The notes under the pieces are model-generated. The model was not told where the DNA came from and searched no databases. It was given only the letters and a program-made list of their open reading frames with translations. A program made the translations under genes and the position numbers. Shown in pieces: positions 1-7,236 of a stretch of DNA of 16,308 nucleotides (position 1 is its first letter; each line of letters starts with the position of its first letter). Source of the stretch: Ruminococcaceae bacterium UBA1213 (lineage in GTDB: Bacteria > Bacillota > Clostridia > Oscillospirales > Acutalibacteraceae); the NCBI GenBank assembly GCA_002309275.1, contig DBXL01000010.1, forward strand, positions 20,163-36,470, read 5' to 3'.

Positions 1-782
1 CCATTGTCGCCTACAATACGCAAATATTCAAGCATATAGCGGAATTCGTCTTGATTCGGTAAGCCCACATATATTGTACAGCTTCTGTTTATCGTTTTAT
101 TCTCATTGAAAAATCTGTTTCTGAAAACATCTCCGCTTTGCAGTTTATCGAACATTCCCGAAATGGAATCCGCATTCATCTGCGGTGCAAGGAATATACA
201 GATATTTTCATTTCCGTTAAGTGTGTATTCGTCCCACAGGTGCGACAGCAATTCGGAATACTGCTGCTGCGGTGCAGAATTGTCCGTGACGAAATCCTGA
301 AAGAATGTGAATACAACGGCTGTTTTCACGCTTGAATCCTTCATCATTTTCTTGGCATCATCCAAAAATTCCGCAGGCGTTATTTTCGGCTGTTTATACA
401 CCATTTTGCCATTATCCTGCGTTTTGGCATTTTCCGATGTTTTCTGTGCATCTTCTTTTATTTCCTGTTTCTGTTCTTCATTCTGCCTTGCCTTTGGACT
501 CAATATTCTTCTTTTGGGCTTTTCTCCGCTCTGAACATCTGCATTTTGTCTTTTATTCCTGTTTATCGCCAGAACCGCACTTTCATCATCAAGCACATAT
601 TTTCCTGTATTTTTCGCACCCGAATAAAACACGATTTTTTGATAACCCAGACTTTTCAAGTATGCATTCAGATAGGGACGGAAATTATTTTTCTGCAGGT
701 CAGGCGATATGAACATATCATCTAAATTTCCGTATATCAAGAATATTTTATTCAAATTCGGTCTTTCAAGTATCGAACTCAT
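1..782 (-). CDS. AAA+-like protein, N-terminal 260 residues (runs off the left edge)
   Basis: This reading frame opens with ATG at 780-782 and stays open to the window edge, so the C-terminus is missing. Its ribosome site (GGAG) lies in the last codons of the upstream gene, three bases away, which implies coupled translation. Residues 12-19 look like a beta strand. Residues 55-62 read GAKNTGKY, like a Walker A loop but with Tyr where Ser or Thr is expected. Residues 75-128 are a Lys/Gln/Glu-rich linker. Residues 154-164 (TAVVFTFFQDF) resemble a Walker B strand, 193-200 (NICIFLAP) a sensor-1 strand, and 234-254 carries IYVGLPNQDEF, like the LPxxEER segment that follows many AAA+ cores. I infer a degraded AAA domain, perhaps the first of two, with an active domain beyond the edge. 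The reading frame is certain; the family is a moderate-confidence inference. Confidence 0.7.
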   Translation of the reverse strand, partial: MSSILERPNLNKIFLIYGNLDDMFISPDLQKNNFRPYLNAYLKSLGYQKIVFYSGAKNTGKYVLDDESAVLAINRNKRQNADVQSGEKPKRRILSPKARQNEEQKQEIKEDAQKTSENAKTQDNGKMVYKQPKITPAEFLDDAKKMMKDSSVKTAVVFTFFQDFVTDNSAPQQQYSELLSHLWDEYTLNGNENICIFLAPQMNADSISGMFDKLQSGDVFRNRFFNENKTINRSCTIYVGLPNQDEFRYMLEYLRIVGDN

Positions 783-785
783 TTT

Positions 786-2417
786 TTACTCCATTTTCAA
801 TTTCTGTTTGGTTTCGGTATCTGCCGAAAGCTTGTTTTTTGTTTCAGCCTTACATTTTATGTCAACGCTTGCATATGGATTGCTTCCCTTGACGACATTC
901 TCAATGCATTCTCTGTAATATGCCTTTCTTTCCTCGTTGGCTTCATCACCTTTTATCTGCTTCAAGTCAACCTTTGTCTGAATGTCACCATTCTGCATGA
1001 CTTCGGGAGCAAGCGTTACAATCAATTCTTCACCTGTCGATTCGTTGGCAAGTCCTATATGAAGGGCTTTATCGTGACTGTCGTTTTCATAGGCATAGCC
1101 ATTAAAAGTGAAGTTATGCTCCTCAAAGAAATCAATAATTTCCTCGCTCATATTCTGACGGGAAAAAGCATTGTTCATATTGACAATGCCTTTATTGATA
1201 CACTGTGATGACTGCGGATAGAGGTCATTATTCAAAAAGTCAATGCACTCTTTGAGCTGCTGTGCAGAAAGTTTATCGGCATTTTCCGCCCTCAATGCAC
1301 TGTGAATTTCATTTATCTTATTCAAAATATAATCATAGCGTGTCTGACCTTTTGCATTTTTATCTGTATAATCGGATATTTTCACGCCCACTATATCTTC
1401 TGAAAAAGGCTTTCCGGCAGCTTTTTCGGCATACTCTTTCACTTCCTTAGTGATAGTGCCCTGTGCCTCGATAAAGCATTTGACTTCCTCTGACAAGACA
1501 AGTGCCAAGTGATAATAATTTTCCCATTCCTGCTTTTTAGCGTCTGCCTCAAATATTTCATCAAGCGTATTCACAGCAACGTCTTTTGAGCTTGCCAACG
1601 CACTTTCATATCTGCCTTTATTATACAAGTCGATAGCCTGATTGAGTTCATTTGTCAATGAAACAATCTGACGGGAAGAATATTTTTCTCCCTCAAAATC
1701 GTCTTTCAAAGATTTTAATAATGCCTGTGCTTCTTCGATATATGCCTTTGCAATTTCCTTTGCCTTTTCATCTTTAGCTTGAATATCAGCTTTCAGCTGT
1801 TCCAATTCACTCATATAGCCTGCATACTTTTCATTGATATTCGCTGTAACATTTGCCATTGTTTCGGCAATATTTTTCTTGTAGCCGTTGTTGAAGTCAT
1901 TCTGGGCTTTATAGATATTCTGCAGGGACTGCACACGGGATTCTTTCAGCTTTTTGAGATACTCCTGATAGGCTGCTATATCATTTTGTTCTGCAATTTT
2001 CTGAAGCTCTTCTCTCTGCATACTCAATTCATTCATCATGCTGTCAAAAGCCTGTGCATTGAGCTGGGATTGTGCATTCATGCTGTTATACATTTCATTT
2101 TTAAAACTGCCTATTCTGTTTTCAACACCGCTTGTATTTATCTGCGGTCTTTGAATGGGCTGTGCCGGGGGAATTGTTCTTGCAGGCTCATTATAACCCT
2201 GATAGTATCCCTGCTGTGTCTGCACGTTATTCTGTATTCTCTGATTTTGCTGTTGATAGTAATTATTTCTGTTAGCCTGCTGATTTCTGTTATTGATAGC
2301 CCTTGCCACGCCAACTGCCGCATAAGCAACTCCCGCAACTGCCAGACCTCCCAAAACTAACGGCAGTCCTCCAAACAACAACGGTAATACGATTAATCCG
2401 CTTGACTCTCCACTCAT
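786..2417 (-). CDS. Membrane-anchored coiled-coil protein of the Ter operon (543 aa)
   Basis: I do not recognise a named family. Residues 8-40 form a Gly/Ala/Val-rich hydrophobic segment, likely a membrane anchor. Residues 42-95 are Gln/Asn/Tyr-rich and probably disordered. Residues 100-245 are strongly heptad-like coiled coil. A helical module follows (about 251-320, containing LYNKGRYESA and EWENYYHLAL), then a mixed C-terminal domain starting near EEIIDFF and ending in a Lys-rich tail. The helical module and the C-terminal domain resemble those of the adjacent 485-residue protein, so the two look like distant paralogues. ATG is at 2415-2417, with AAGGAG upstream. An out-of-frame ATG-CTA-TGA overlaps the start codon. 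The gene ends three bases before the AAA-like gene. Inferred role: membrane-attached scaffold of a stress complex. Confidence 0.85.
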   Translation of the reverse strand: MSGESSGLIVLPLLFGGLPLVLGGLAVAGVAYAAVGVARAINNRNQQANRNNYYQQQNQRIQNNVQTQQGYYQGYNEPARTIPPAQPIQRPQINTSGVENRIGSFKNEMYNSMNAQSQLNAQAFDSMMNELSMQREELQKIAEQNDIAAYQEYLKKLKESRVQSLQNIYKAQNDFNNGYKKNIAETMANVTANINEKYAGYMSELEQLKADIQAKDEKAKEIAKAYIEEAQALLKSLKDDFEGEKYSSRQIVSLTNELNQAIDLYNKGRYESALASSKDVAVNTLDEIFEADAKKQEWENYYHLALVLSEEVKCFIEAQGTITKEVKEYAEKAAGKPFSEDIVGVKISDYTDKNAKGQTRYDYILNKINEIHSALRAENADKLSAQQLKECIDFLNNDLYPQSSQCINKGIVNMNNAFSRQNMSEEIIDFFEEHNFTFNGYAYENDSHDKALHIGLANESTGEELIVTLAPEVMQNGDIQTKVDLKQIKGDEANEERKAYYRECIENVVKGSNPYASVDIKCKAETKNKLSADTETKQKLKME

Positions 2418-2441
2418 AGCATTTTTTCTCCTTTCAAAAAA

Positions 2442-3899
2442 TCATAATTTTCTTTTCATATTTTCCAAGTCCTTTGCAGTATCACTGAAAGACTTGTTGG
2501 TATTCAGTTTCAATGCATTTATATCCGATGTATAATTGATAATTCCGCTTTCCTCGTCACACTGCAGGACTTCACATATATGGCGGCATATATCACGGGA
2601 ATATATTTCCTGTTCTGCACCGTTATAGTCTATATGAACAATAATTCTGTTCTCGACATTTGACTTATTCTCAACGGGTACAAGATACACATATATCCTG
2701 TTTTCAGAGGCATTCTCAAATACAAGCTTTAACCATTCTCTTGTATCTTCCGTAACTTCCTCACCGTTGAATGTGATTTTGATATAATCCTGAAAATTTT
2801 TTGAAGAAAGCACTTCTTTTGTCGCCTGACGATAGCCCGTCATATCTTCATGCCAATCTAAATTTATCTCGTCTGACAAAAAGTCTATGATACTTTCTCC
2901 CCATTCCGCTCGCTGACAGGATGCCGTATATCTCAGTTTATACACGTTATGCAATTCTTCAAGCTTTTTATCTATCTTTTCAACTTCCTTGATATACTCT
3001 TTCAATTCATCTGTATTGGCACTATCGGGCTTTTTCAAATATTCCTCTTTGCCTGTTTTTTGAATTTCCGCTGCCATTTTCCTGTATTTATTCATGCCCT
3101 GCACGAGTTCTGCAAATTCTCCCCTTGTCCAATAATTGATTTCGATAAGGTGCTTTTTACGCAACTCTGCATTTTTACCGCTTTTTTCTGAAATGTACTC
3201 TTCCCAGTCGTCAAGCTCCTGCTGAACCTTTGCCGCAAGGTAATTCAATTTCATAATAAACAGGTCATACTGTCCGTCCCATTCTTCCAGCTTATCATCT
3301 ATGTTATAGCCAAGCCTTTCCAAGCCCGATTTTGCAGAAATTGCCACTGCCGTTGCCGCCTCAAACAAGCCCGCTTTATATAACTGCTGACCGTCTTTTA
3401 TGGCATTATAAAAAATTTGCAGTCTTTTCGGCATGAATTTTTCATGCGGTTTTTTCTCTATTTCATGAAACTCGCCTGTCGCATTTAAAAGATAATCCCT
3501 TGCCTCCCGACTGCTTCCCTCGTCACGCCTTGACAAGTCATCTCTTACGGCTTGAACGGCTTGTTCAAATTCCTGTGTTTTTCGTGCAAGTGCCTCTTCA
3601 CTGCGTCTGACATCTTCCAGAAGCCGTCTGTAATCTGCATTCATATCCGCAATTTCGTTCTGCACGTCACGGTCAAGACCTCTCTGATAGTCCCTTAAAA
3701 GCCTTTCATACTCTTTTTTCGACTTCTCGTCATGCTCTCGGACTGCCCTTTTCATGTCCTCCTGATAGTTTTTGATAGCCTGTTTATTTTTATCCGCCAT
3801 TTTTTTACGCTCTGTTTCAGCCTGTTTATTCTGCTGACGGAGCTGTTTTTGAAGGGCATCTATCTCTCTTTCCAACTGTTTAACCTTGTCAACTGCCAT
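2442..3899 (-). CDS. Long coiled-coil protein of the Ter operon (485 aa)
   Basis: This is an unrecognised protein with no signal peptide or membrane helix, so probably cytoplasmic. Residues 4-125 are a continuous charged coiled coil rich in Lys, Arg, Glu and Gln. Residues 160-235 form a helical module containing LYKAGLFEAA and EEWDGQYDLFIMKL; it lines up with residues 251-319 of the next protein downstream. A second helical stretch covers about 240-335. The C-terminal part (from GESIIDFL) predicts beta strands such as RIYVYLVPV and RIIVHIDY, and ends with TNKSFSDT and a basic tail. ATG at 3897-3899 has GAGGG eight bases upstream, inside the end of the preceding gene, whose stop codon is one base away. 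That spacing indicates translational coupling. Inferred role: soluble partner of the membrane-anchored paralogue. Confidence 0.85.
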   Translation of the reverse strand: MAVDKVKQLEREIDALQKQLRQQNKQAETERKKMADKNKQAIKNYQEDMKRAVREHDEKSKKEYERLLRDYQRGLDRDVQNEIADMNADYRRLLEDVRRSEEALARKTQEFEQAVQAVRDDLSRRDEGSSREARDYLLNATGEFHEIEKKPHEKFMPKRLQIFYNAIKDGQQLYKAGLFEAATAVAISAKSGLERLGYNIDDKLEEWDGQYDLFIMKLNYLAAKVQQELDDWEEYISEKSGKNAELRKKHLIEINYWTRGEFAELVQGMNKYRKMAAEIQKTGKEEYLKKPDSANTDELKEYIKEVEKIDKKLEELHNVYKLRYTASCQRAEWGESIIDFLSDEINLDWHEDMTGYRQATKEVLSSKNFQDYIKITFNGEEVTEDTREWLKLVFENASENRIYVYLVPVENKSNVENRIIVHIDYNGAEQEIYSRDICRHICEVLQCDEESGIINYTSDINALKLNTNKSFSDTAKDLENMKRKL

Positions 3900-3900
3900 T

Positions 3901-4656
3901 TCAAGAACCCTCTATTTCCATTGTTTTCTTTTGCTGAGCCTGAATGAAAAGGGCTATCTGCTTTTCGGCTTCATCAAGCTTTTGCTGTATCTCTTTGAAA
4001 ATCTCCTCAACGGGCTTTACATCTTTATTTTGATAATACTCCAATACCCTTTTATCAATTTCAAGCTGAGTTTTACATTCCTCAAGCTGAACTTCTGCCT
4101 GTTTATAGTCCTTTTTCAATTCTTCTTCAATCTTCTGTATTTTTTCATCTTTAACAGGATTTTGAACAACAGGCTGTTCCTCCTGAATAACACGCTTTTC
4201 TTCCTGAATAACGGGTTTTTCTTCCTGAATAACAGGCTGTTCAATCTGAGCATTATCCGCATATTCCAATTTCAAAATATATTTATTTTCTGACGGCACT
4301 AATTCCAATCCCATGAATGTTTCATCAAACGGATAGGTATTTTCAACCTGCTTTGTAGAACTCCTTACAATCGCAATTTCCTTTCCCGAAATTCCGCCCG
4401 ACAGTGCAGGTACCGCTTTCATCACCCTGTCAACAGATATTGGTCTTATCGTCAGAACTTCACCGTCAATGCTTTCCGACATATTGAAATTTCCATAAAC
4501 TTTCACTCTGCCCGTATCACTGTGAATCTGAGTGGCATAATTCTCTATTTCACCTTCATTGAGCTGTACAGCAAGCGTTGCACTCCCTGCCACGAGTTCT
4601 TTTAATATATTGATTCTTAGGGTATCCCTTACAAATAACTCTGTTTCAAAAATCAC
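3901..4656 (-). CDS. Beta-rich N-terminal domain plus coiled-coil tail, unknown function (251 aa)
   Basis: I do not recognise this family. Residues 1-132 predict a compact mixed, mainly beta domain without a signal peptide. Residues 141-168 are a tandem repeat of a seven-residue unit (PVIQEEK, PVIQEEK, RVIQEEQ, PVVQNPV), acting as a stiff or extended linker. Residues 170-245 are a charged coiled coil that could pair with the long coiled-coil proteins encoded next. The start is GTG at 4654-4656, chosen because GGGGGAG lies six bases upstream and the frame then overlaps the end of the radical-SAM gene by 11 bases. That overlap suggests the two are translated together. The N-terminal domain might recognise a ligand or a TerD protein, but nothing in the sequence proves it. 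Confidence 0.85.
   Translation of the reverse strand: MIFETELFVRDTLRINILKELVAGSATLAVQLNEGEIENYATQIHSDTGRVKVYGNFNMSESIDGEVLTIRPISVDRVMKAVPALSGGISGKEIAIVRSSTKQVENTYPFDETFMGLELVPSENKYILKLEYADNAQIEQPVIQEEKPVIQEEKRVIQEEQPVVQNPVKDEKIQKIEEELKKDYKQAEVQLEECKTQLEIDKRVLEYYQNKDVKPVEEIFKEIQQKLDEAEKQIALFIQAQQKKTMEIEGS
4168..4251 (-). repeat. 21-base tandem repeat, four units, within a gene
   Basis: Units at 4168-4188, 4189-4209, 4210-4230 and 4231-4251 each encode seven residues on the minus strand. The middle units encode PVIQEEK and RVIQEEQ; the outer unit nearest the coiled coil (PVVQNPV) has drifted. The period is an exact multiple of three, so changes in copy number would alter linker length without breaking the frame. 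Confidence 0.85.
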
Positions 4657-5287
4657 TGACTTCTCCCCCTGACTTTTCCTTGACTTTCTGCCACACTTTC
4701 AAAACATTCTCTGACGGTACGCCTATCAAAACCGCCTTGTCAAGCGTGAATTTTATTTCCGCACGTCTTTTCTTTTCAGAATAATACTCCTGTCCGATAT
4801 TTTTATACCTGTCGGAAAGATAGTGCAGACGCTGATTTGACGAGCCTATATATGCCCTGCCGTCATCAAGTTCTTTTATATATCTGCCGTCAATAAGTAT
4901 ATCCGTTACACTCAATAAATTTTGCGTGTCAGCATTTTTTTGCAATTCCTCAAGAGTAAATCCCGAATATATGATAACTCCCGTATCTCTGACGCTCTTT
5001 AAAAGAGTTATCAGTTCAAAAAGTGCCTCCGCCTGTAAAAAAGGCTCTCCACCGCTGATGGTGATACCCTCTGTATCGCTCATTAAAATTTCTTGTGCAA
5101 GGTCTTTCACACTCATTTCTGTGTATGCACCGTTTTTTGTATTCTCCGCAAGACACCCCTCACACGCAAAACAGCACCCGTGAACCCATATAACAAAACG
5201 CCTGTAAGGTCCAAGCAGGTCTGTATTTTTTTCTGTATGCGATATTAAAATTTTGGTGTCCTGCGACATTCTCTTATACAAATTCAT
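4646..5287 (-). CDS. NrdG-like radical-SAM activating enzyme (4Fe-4S)
   Basis: The protein binds a 4Fe-4S cluster and S-adenosylmethionine to make a 5'-deoxyadenosyl radical. The cluster motif CxxxCxxC is at C38, C42 and C45 (within HGCCFACEGC), and the SAM-contacting GGEP is at residues 79-82. The later segments LIDGRYI (131-137) and GSSNQR (148-153) are typical of anaerobic ribonucleotide reductase activase NrdG. At 213 residues it is longer than most NrdG proteins (about 150-180); the extra part is C-terminal. No nrdD or other glycyl-radical enzyme is in the window, so its target is unknown and I give no symbol. The start ATG (5285-5287) has GGGG only three bases away, so Met7 at 5269 is a possible alternative. 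The gene overlaps the next one by 11 bases and lies inside the Ter operon. Confidence 0.9.
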   Translation of the reverse strand: MNLYKRMSQDTKILISHTEKNTDLLGPYRRFVIWVHGCCFACEGCLAENTKNGAYTEMSVKDLAQEILMSDTEGITISGGEPFLQAEALFELITLLKSVRDTGVIIYSGFTLEELQKNADTQNLLSVTDILIDGRYIKELDDGRAYIGSSNQRLHYLSDRYKNIGQEYYSEKKRRAEIKFTLDKAVLIGVPSENVLKVWQKVKEKSGGEVSDF

Positions 5288-5302
5288 TCACCCCAAATCA
5301 AG

Positions 5303-5363
5303 AAAGAGTGAAAAGCGGATTTTTGAAAAAACTCCACTCTCCACTCTCCAAACTCCACTCTTT
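5303..5363 (-). other. Inverted repeat in the terD-radical SAM gap
   Basis: AAAGAGTG at 5303-5310 is the exact reverse complement of CACTCTTT at 5356-5363, giving an 8-pair stem around about 45 bases. The enclosed bases include an inner run that can also pair (GGA...TTTTT with AAAAA...TCC). No U-run follows on the minus strand, so it is not a standard terminator. It could be a messenger processing or stability element. Confidence 0.4.
5332..5359. repeat. Heptamer tandem repeat (CTCCACT, four units)
   Basis: The units are ctccact (5332-5338), ctccact (5339-5345), ctccaaa (5346-5352) and ctccact (5353-5359), in exact 7-base register. It lies in the 78-base gap between the third of three similar terD genes and the radical-SAM gene, seven bases from the terD stop codon. 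It is non-coding on both strands as far as I can see. Confidence 0.8.
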
Positions 5364-5365
5364 TT

Positions 5366-5959
5366 TTACTCTACATCTACACCGTATGCACGGCAAAGAG
5401 CTTCCAGTCCTCCACGATAGCCCGCTGCAACGGCATTGAATCTCCACTGACCGTTTCTCTTATATATCTCGCATACCACAAGAGCCGTTTCTATGGAAAA
5501 TTCTTCTTCCAAATCAAATTGAAGAATCGTTTCGCCGTCGGGGGCATCGGGGTAGTCAAGTACCGCAAAGCGTACATACGCATTTGATACCTGTCCGAAA
5601 TTCTGATGACGTATATCTGCTTCATGTATCGTAACAGTGATAGCAATTTTTTCAATTTCAGGCGGGAGTCTTGTGAAGTCAATATATATCTGTTCATCAT
5701 CTCCGCCGTCACTGTTTCCGCCTGTGAGGTCGTCGCCCATAGATTTCACTGCACCGTTGCGGGCTTCAAGATTATTATAAAATACAAAGTCTTCATCACG
5801 CAACACTCTGCCGTTTGCACCCAGCAGAAATGCAGATGCATCAAGGTCAAAGTCATATCCGCCGTCATATTTATTGGAGTCCCAGCCCAGACCTACAAGA
5901 GCATATTGGATAGAATTACCCAAACCTACTCTTTGTCCTTTTTGAAGACTAACTGCCAT
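5366..5959 (-). CDS. TerD-family calcium-binding stress protein, copy 1 (197 aa)
   Basis: This is a full-length TerD-family protein (usual length about 190-200). Visible motifs are GLGWD (23-27), DFDLDASAF (36-44), FYNN (60-63), GDDLTGG (75-81) and GDDEQI (86-91). The Asp-rich DFDLD and GDDE segments match the calcium-binding sites known from studied TerD proteins. The C-terminal half contains QNFGQVSNAYVR (119-130) and AAGYRGGL. The family takes part in resistance to tellurite and other chemical stress and is thought to act in the cytoplasm, often at membrane complexes; the exact mechanism is not settled. The start is secure: GGAGG lies nine bases before ATG. It is by eye nearly identical to copy 2 (well over 80 percent), so the two arose by a fairly recent tandem duplication. 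Confidence 0.96.
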   Translation of the reverse strand: MAVSLQKGQRVGLGNSIQYALVGLGWDSNKYDGGYDFDLDASAFLLGANGRVLRDEDFVFYNNLEARNGAVKSMGDDLTGGNSDGGDDEQIYIDFTRLPPEIEKIAITVTIHEADIRHQNFGQVSNAYVRFAVLDYPDAPDGETILQFDLEEEFSIETALVVCEIYKRNGQWRFNAVAAGYRGGLEALCRAYGVDVE

Positions 5960-5980
5960 GATAAAATACCTCCGCTTTTT

Positions 5981-6571
5981 TTAAACATTCACGCCGTATG
6001 CATTGCAAAGGGCTTCCAGTCCTCCACGATAGCCTGCCGCAACGGCATTGAATTTCCATTCGCCGTTCTTTTTGTATATCTCGCACACTACAAGTGCCGT
6101 TTCAACAGAGAATTCTTCCTCCAAATCAAACTGGAGAATCGTTTCACCGTCAGAAGCTTCGGGAGAATCAAGCTTTGCCACTCTCACATAAGCATTTGAT
6201 ACCTGTCCGAAATTCTGATGACGCACATCTGCCTCATGTATGGTTACGGTAACAGCAATTTTTTCTATCTCAGGCGGCATTTTGGTGAAGTCAATATATA
6301 TCTGTTCATCATCTCCGCCGTCACTGTTTCCACCCGTGGTATCATCACCCATTGAACGAACTGCACCATCACGGGCTTCAAGATTATTATAAAATACAAA
6401 ATCTTCATCACGGAGAACTTTTCCATTTGCACCTAAAAGAAATGCAGACGCATCAAGATCAAAATCGTATCCGCCGTCATATCTGTTGGAATCCCAGCCC
6501 AAGCCTATCAAAGCATACTGCATGGAATTGCCAAGACCAACTCTCTGTCCCTTTTGAAGATTAACTGCCAT
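5981..6571 (-). CDS. TerD-family calcium-binding stress protein, copy 2 (196 aa)
   Basis: This copy has the same architecture as copy 1: GLGWD, DFDLDASAFLLG, GDDTTGG and GDDEQI are all intact, so calcium binding is expected. It differs from copy 1 mainly at surface-type positions (Lys/Arg swaps, Ile/Val swaps) and in the segment around residues 131-141 (VAKLDSPEASD against FAVLDYPDAPD). ATG at 6569-6571 follows AGGAGG with nine bases between. Gaps to its neighbours are 15 and 21 bases, so it is cotranscribed with the other terD genes. Keeping three near-identical copies suggests a gene-dosage effect or a mixed oligomer, which is inference. Confidence 0.96.
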   Translation of the reverse strand: MAVNLQKGQRVGLGNSMQYALIGLGWDSNRYDGGYDFDLDASAFLLGANGKVLRDEDFVFYNNLEARDGAVRSMGDDTTGGNSDGGDDEQIYIDFTKMPPEIEKIAVTVTIHEADVRHQNFGQVSNAYVRVAKLDSPEASDGETILQFDLEEEFSVETALVVCEIYKKNGEWKFNAVAAGYRGGLEALCNAYGVNV

Positions 6572-6586
6572 CGTTCAAAGCCTCCT

Positions 6587-7177
6587 TTATACGTTTACGC
6601 CGTAAGCGTTGCACAATGCTGCCAGACCGCCTCTGTATCCTGCTGCAAGGGCATTGAATTTCCACTCACCGCTCTTTTTATATATCTCACATACTACAAG
6701 TGATGTTTCAATAGAGAATTCTTCTTCCAGGTCAAACTGTATCATGGTTTCGCCCTGACTGTCAAATTCACTGTCGATTTTAAGCACTCTTACATAAGCA
6801 TTGGAAACCTGTCCGAAATTCTGACGGCGTGCCTCTGCTTCATGTATCGTTACAGTGATAGCAATTTTCTCTATTTCAGGGGGAAGTTTGGTGAAGTCAA
6901 TGAAAATCTGCTCGTCATCGCCCTCTGCACTGCCGCCGCCTGTGGTATCGTCACCCATAGATTTTACCGCTTCATTTCTTGATACGGGGTTATTATAGAA
7001 TATAAAATCTTCATCTCTTGCAACCTTGCCGTCTGCACCAAGAAGGAATGCAGAAACATCAAGGTCAAAATCATATCCGCCGTCATATCTGTTGGAATCC
7101 CAGCCCAAGCCTATCAATGCCATAGTCATGCCTTTGTCAAGAGAAACTCTCTGTCCTTTTTGAAGATTAACTGCCAT
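6587..7177 (-). CDS. TerD-family calcium-binding stress protein, copy 3 (196 aa)
   Basis: This is a third TerD of the same subgroup, clearly more diverged than copies 1 and 2. Conserved blocks are GLGWD, DFDLDVSAFLLG (Ala to Val inside the block), GDDTTGG and GDDEQI, so the calcium-site acidic residues are kept. The N-terminal stretch (VSLDKGMTMALIG) and the loop after FYNN (PVSRNEAVKS) differ, as does the region around residues 131-142. ATG at 7175-7177 follows AGGAG with eight bases between. The next terD begins 15 bases after its stop. It represents an older duplication than the copy 1/copy 2 pair. Confidence 0.96.
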   Translation of the reverse strand: MAVNLQKGQRVSLDKGMTMALIGLGWDSNRYDGGYDFDLDVSAFLLGADGKVARDEDFIFYNNPVSRNEAVKSMGDDTTGGGSAEGDDEQIFIDFTKLPPEIEKIAITVTIHEAEARRQNFGQVSNAYVRVLKIDSEFDSQGETMIQFDLEEEFSIETSLVVCEIYKKSGEWKFNALAAGYRGGLAALCNAYGVNV

Positions 7178-7201
7178 AGTAAAAACTCCTTTTCTATAAA
7201 A

Positions 7202-7236
7202 ATTGCTAATTGCTAACTGCTCATTGCTAATTGTAA
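7202..7236. repeat. Heptamer tandem repeat (ATTGCTA type, five units)
   Basis: The units, in strict 7-base register, are attgcta (7202-7208), attgcta (7209-7215), actgctc (7216-7222), attgcta (7223-7229) and attgtaa (7230-7236). The last unit touches the stop codon of the terD gene at 7237. The three units nearest the stop match those beside the telA stop (11990-12010). Confidence 0.85.

Noticed and set aside
1779..2360. Plus-strand open frame of 193 codons inside the 543-residue gene
   Set aside because: It is rich in Phe, Ile, Leu and Cys as expected for the antisense of a Lys/Glu/Gln-rich coiled coil, has no ribosome site of note and covers a clearly coding minus-strand frame.
3886..4293. 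Plus-strand open frame of 135 codons rich in Phe, Leu and Asn resembling a membrane protein
   Set aside because: It is the antisense of the repeat linker and coiled coil of the 251-residue gene; the low-complexity pattern mirrors that gene's 21-base repeat.
5332..5359. CRISPR-like array at the heptamer repeats
   Set aside because: The units are 7 bases without spacers and no cas genes are present.
5606..6199. Plus-strand open frame of 197 codons across two terD genes
   Set aside because: It spans the antisense of two certain TerD genes and the gap between them, with no family features.
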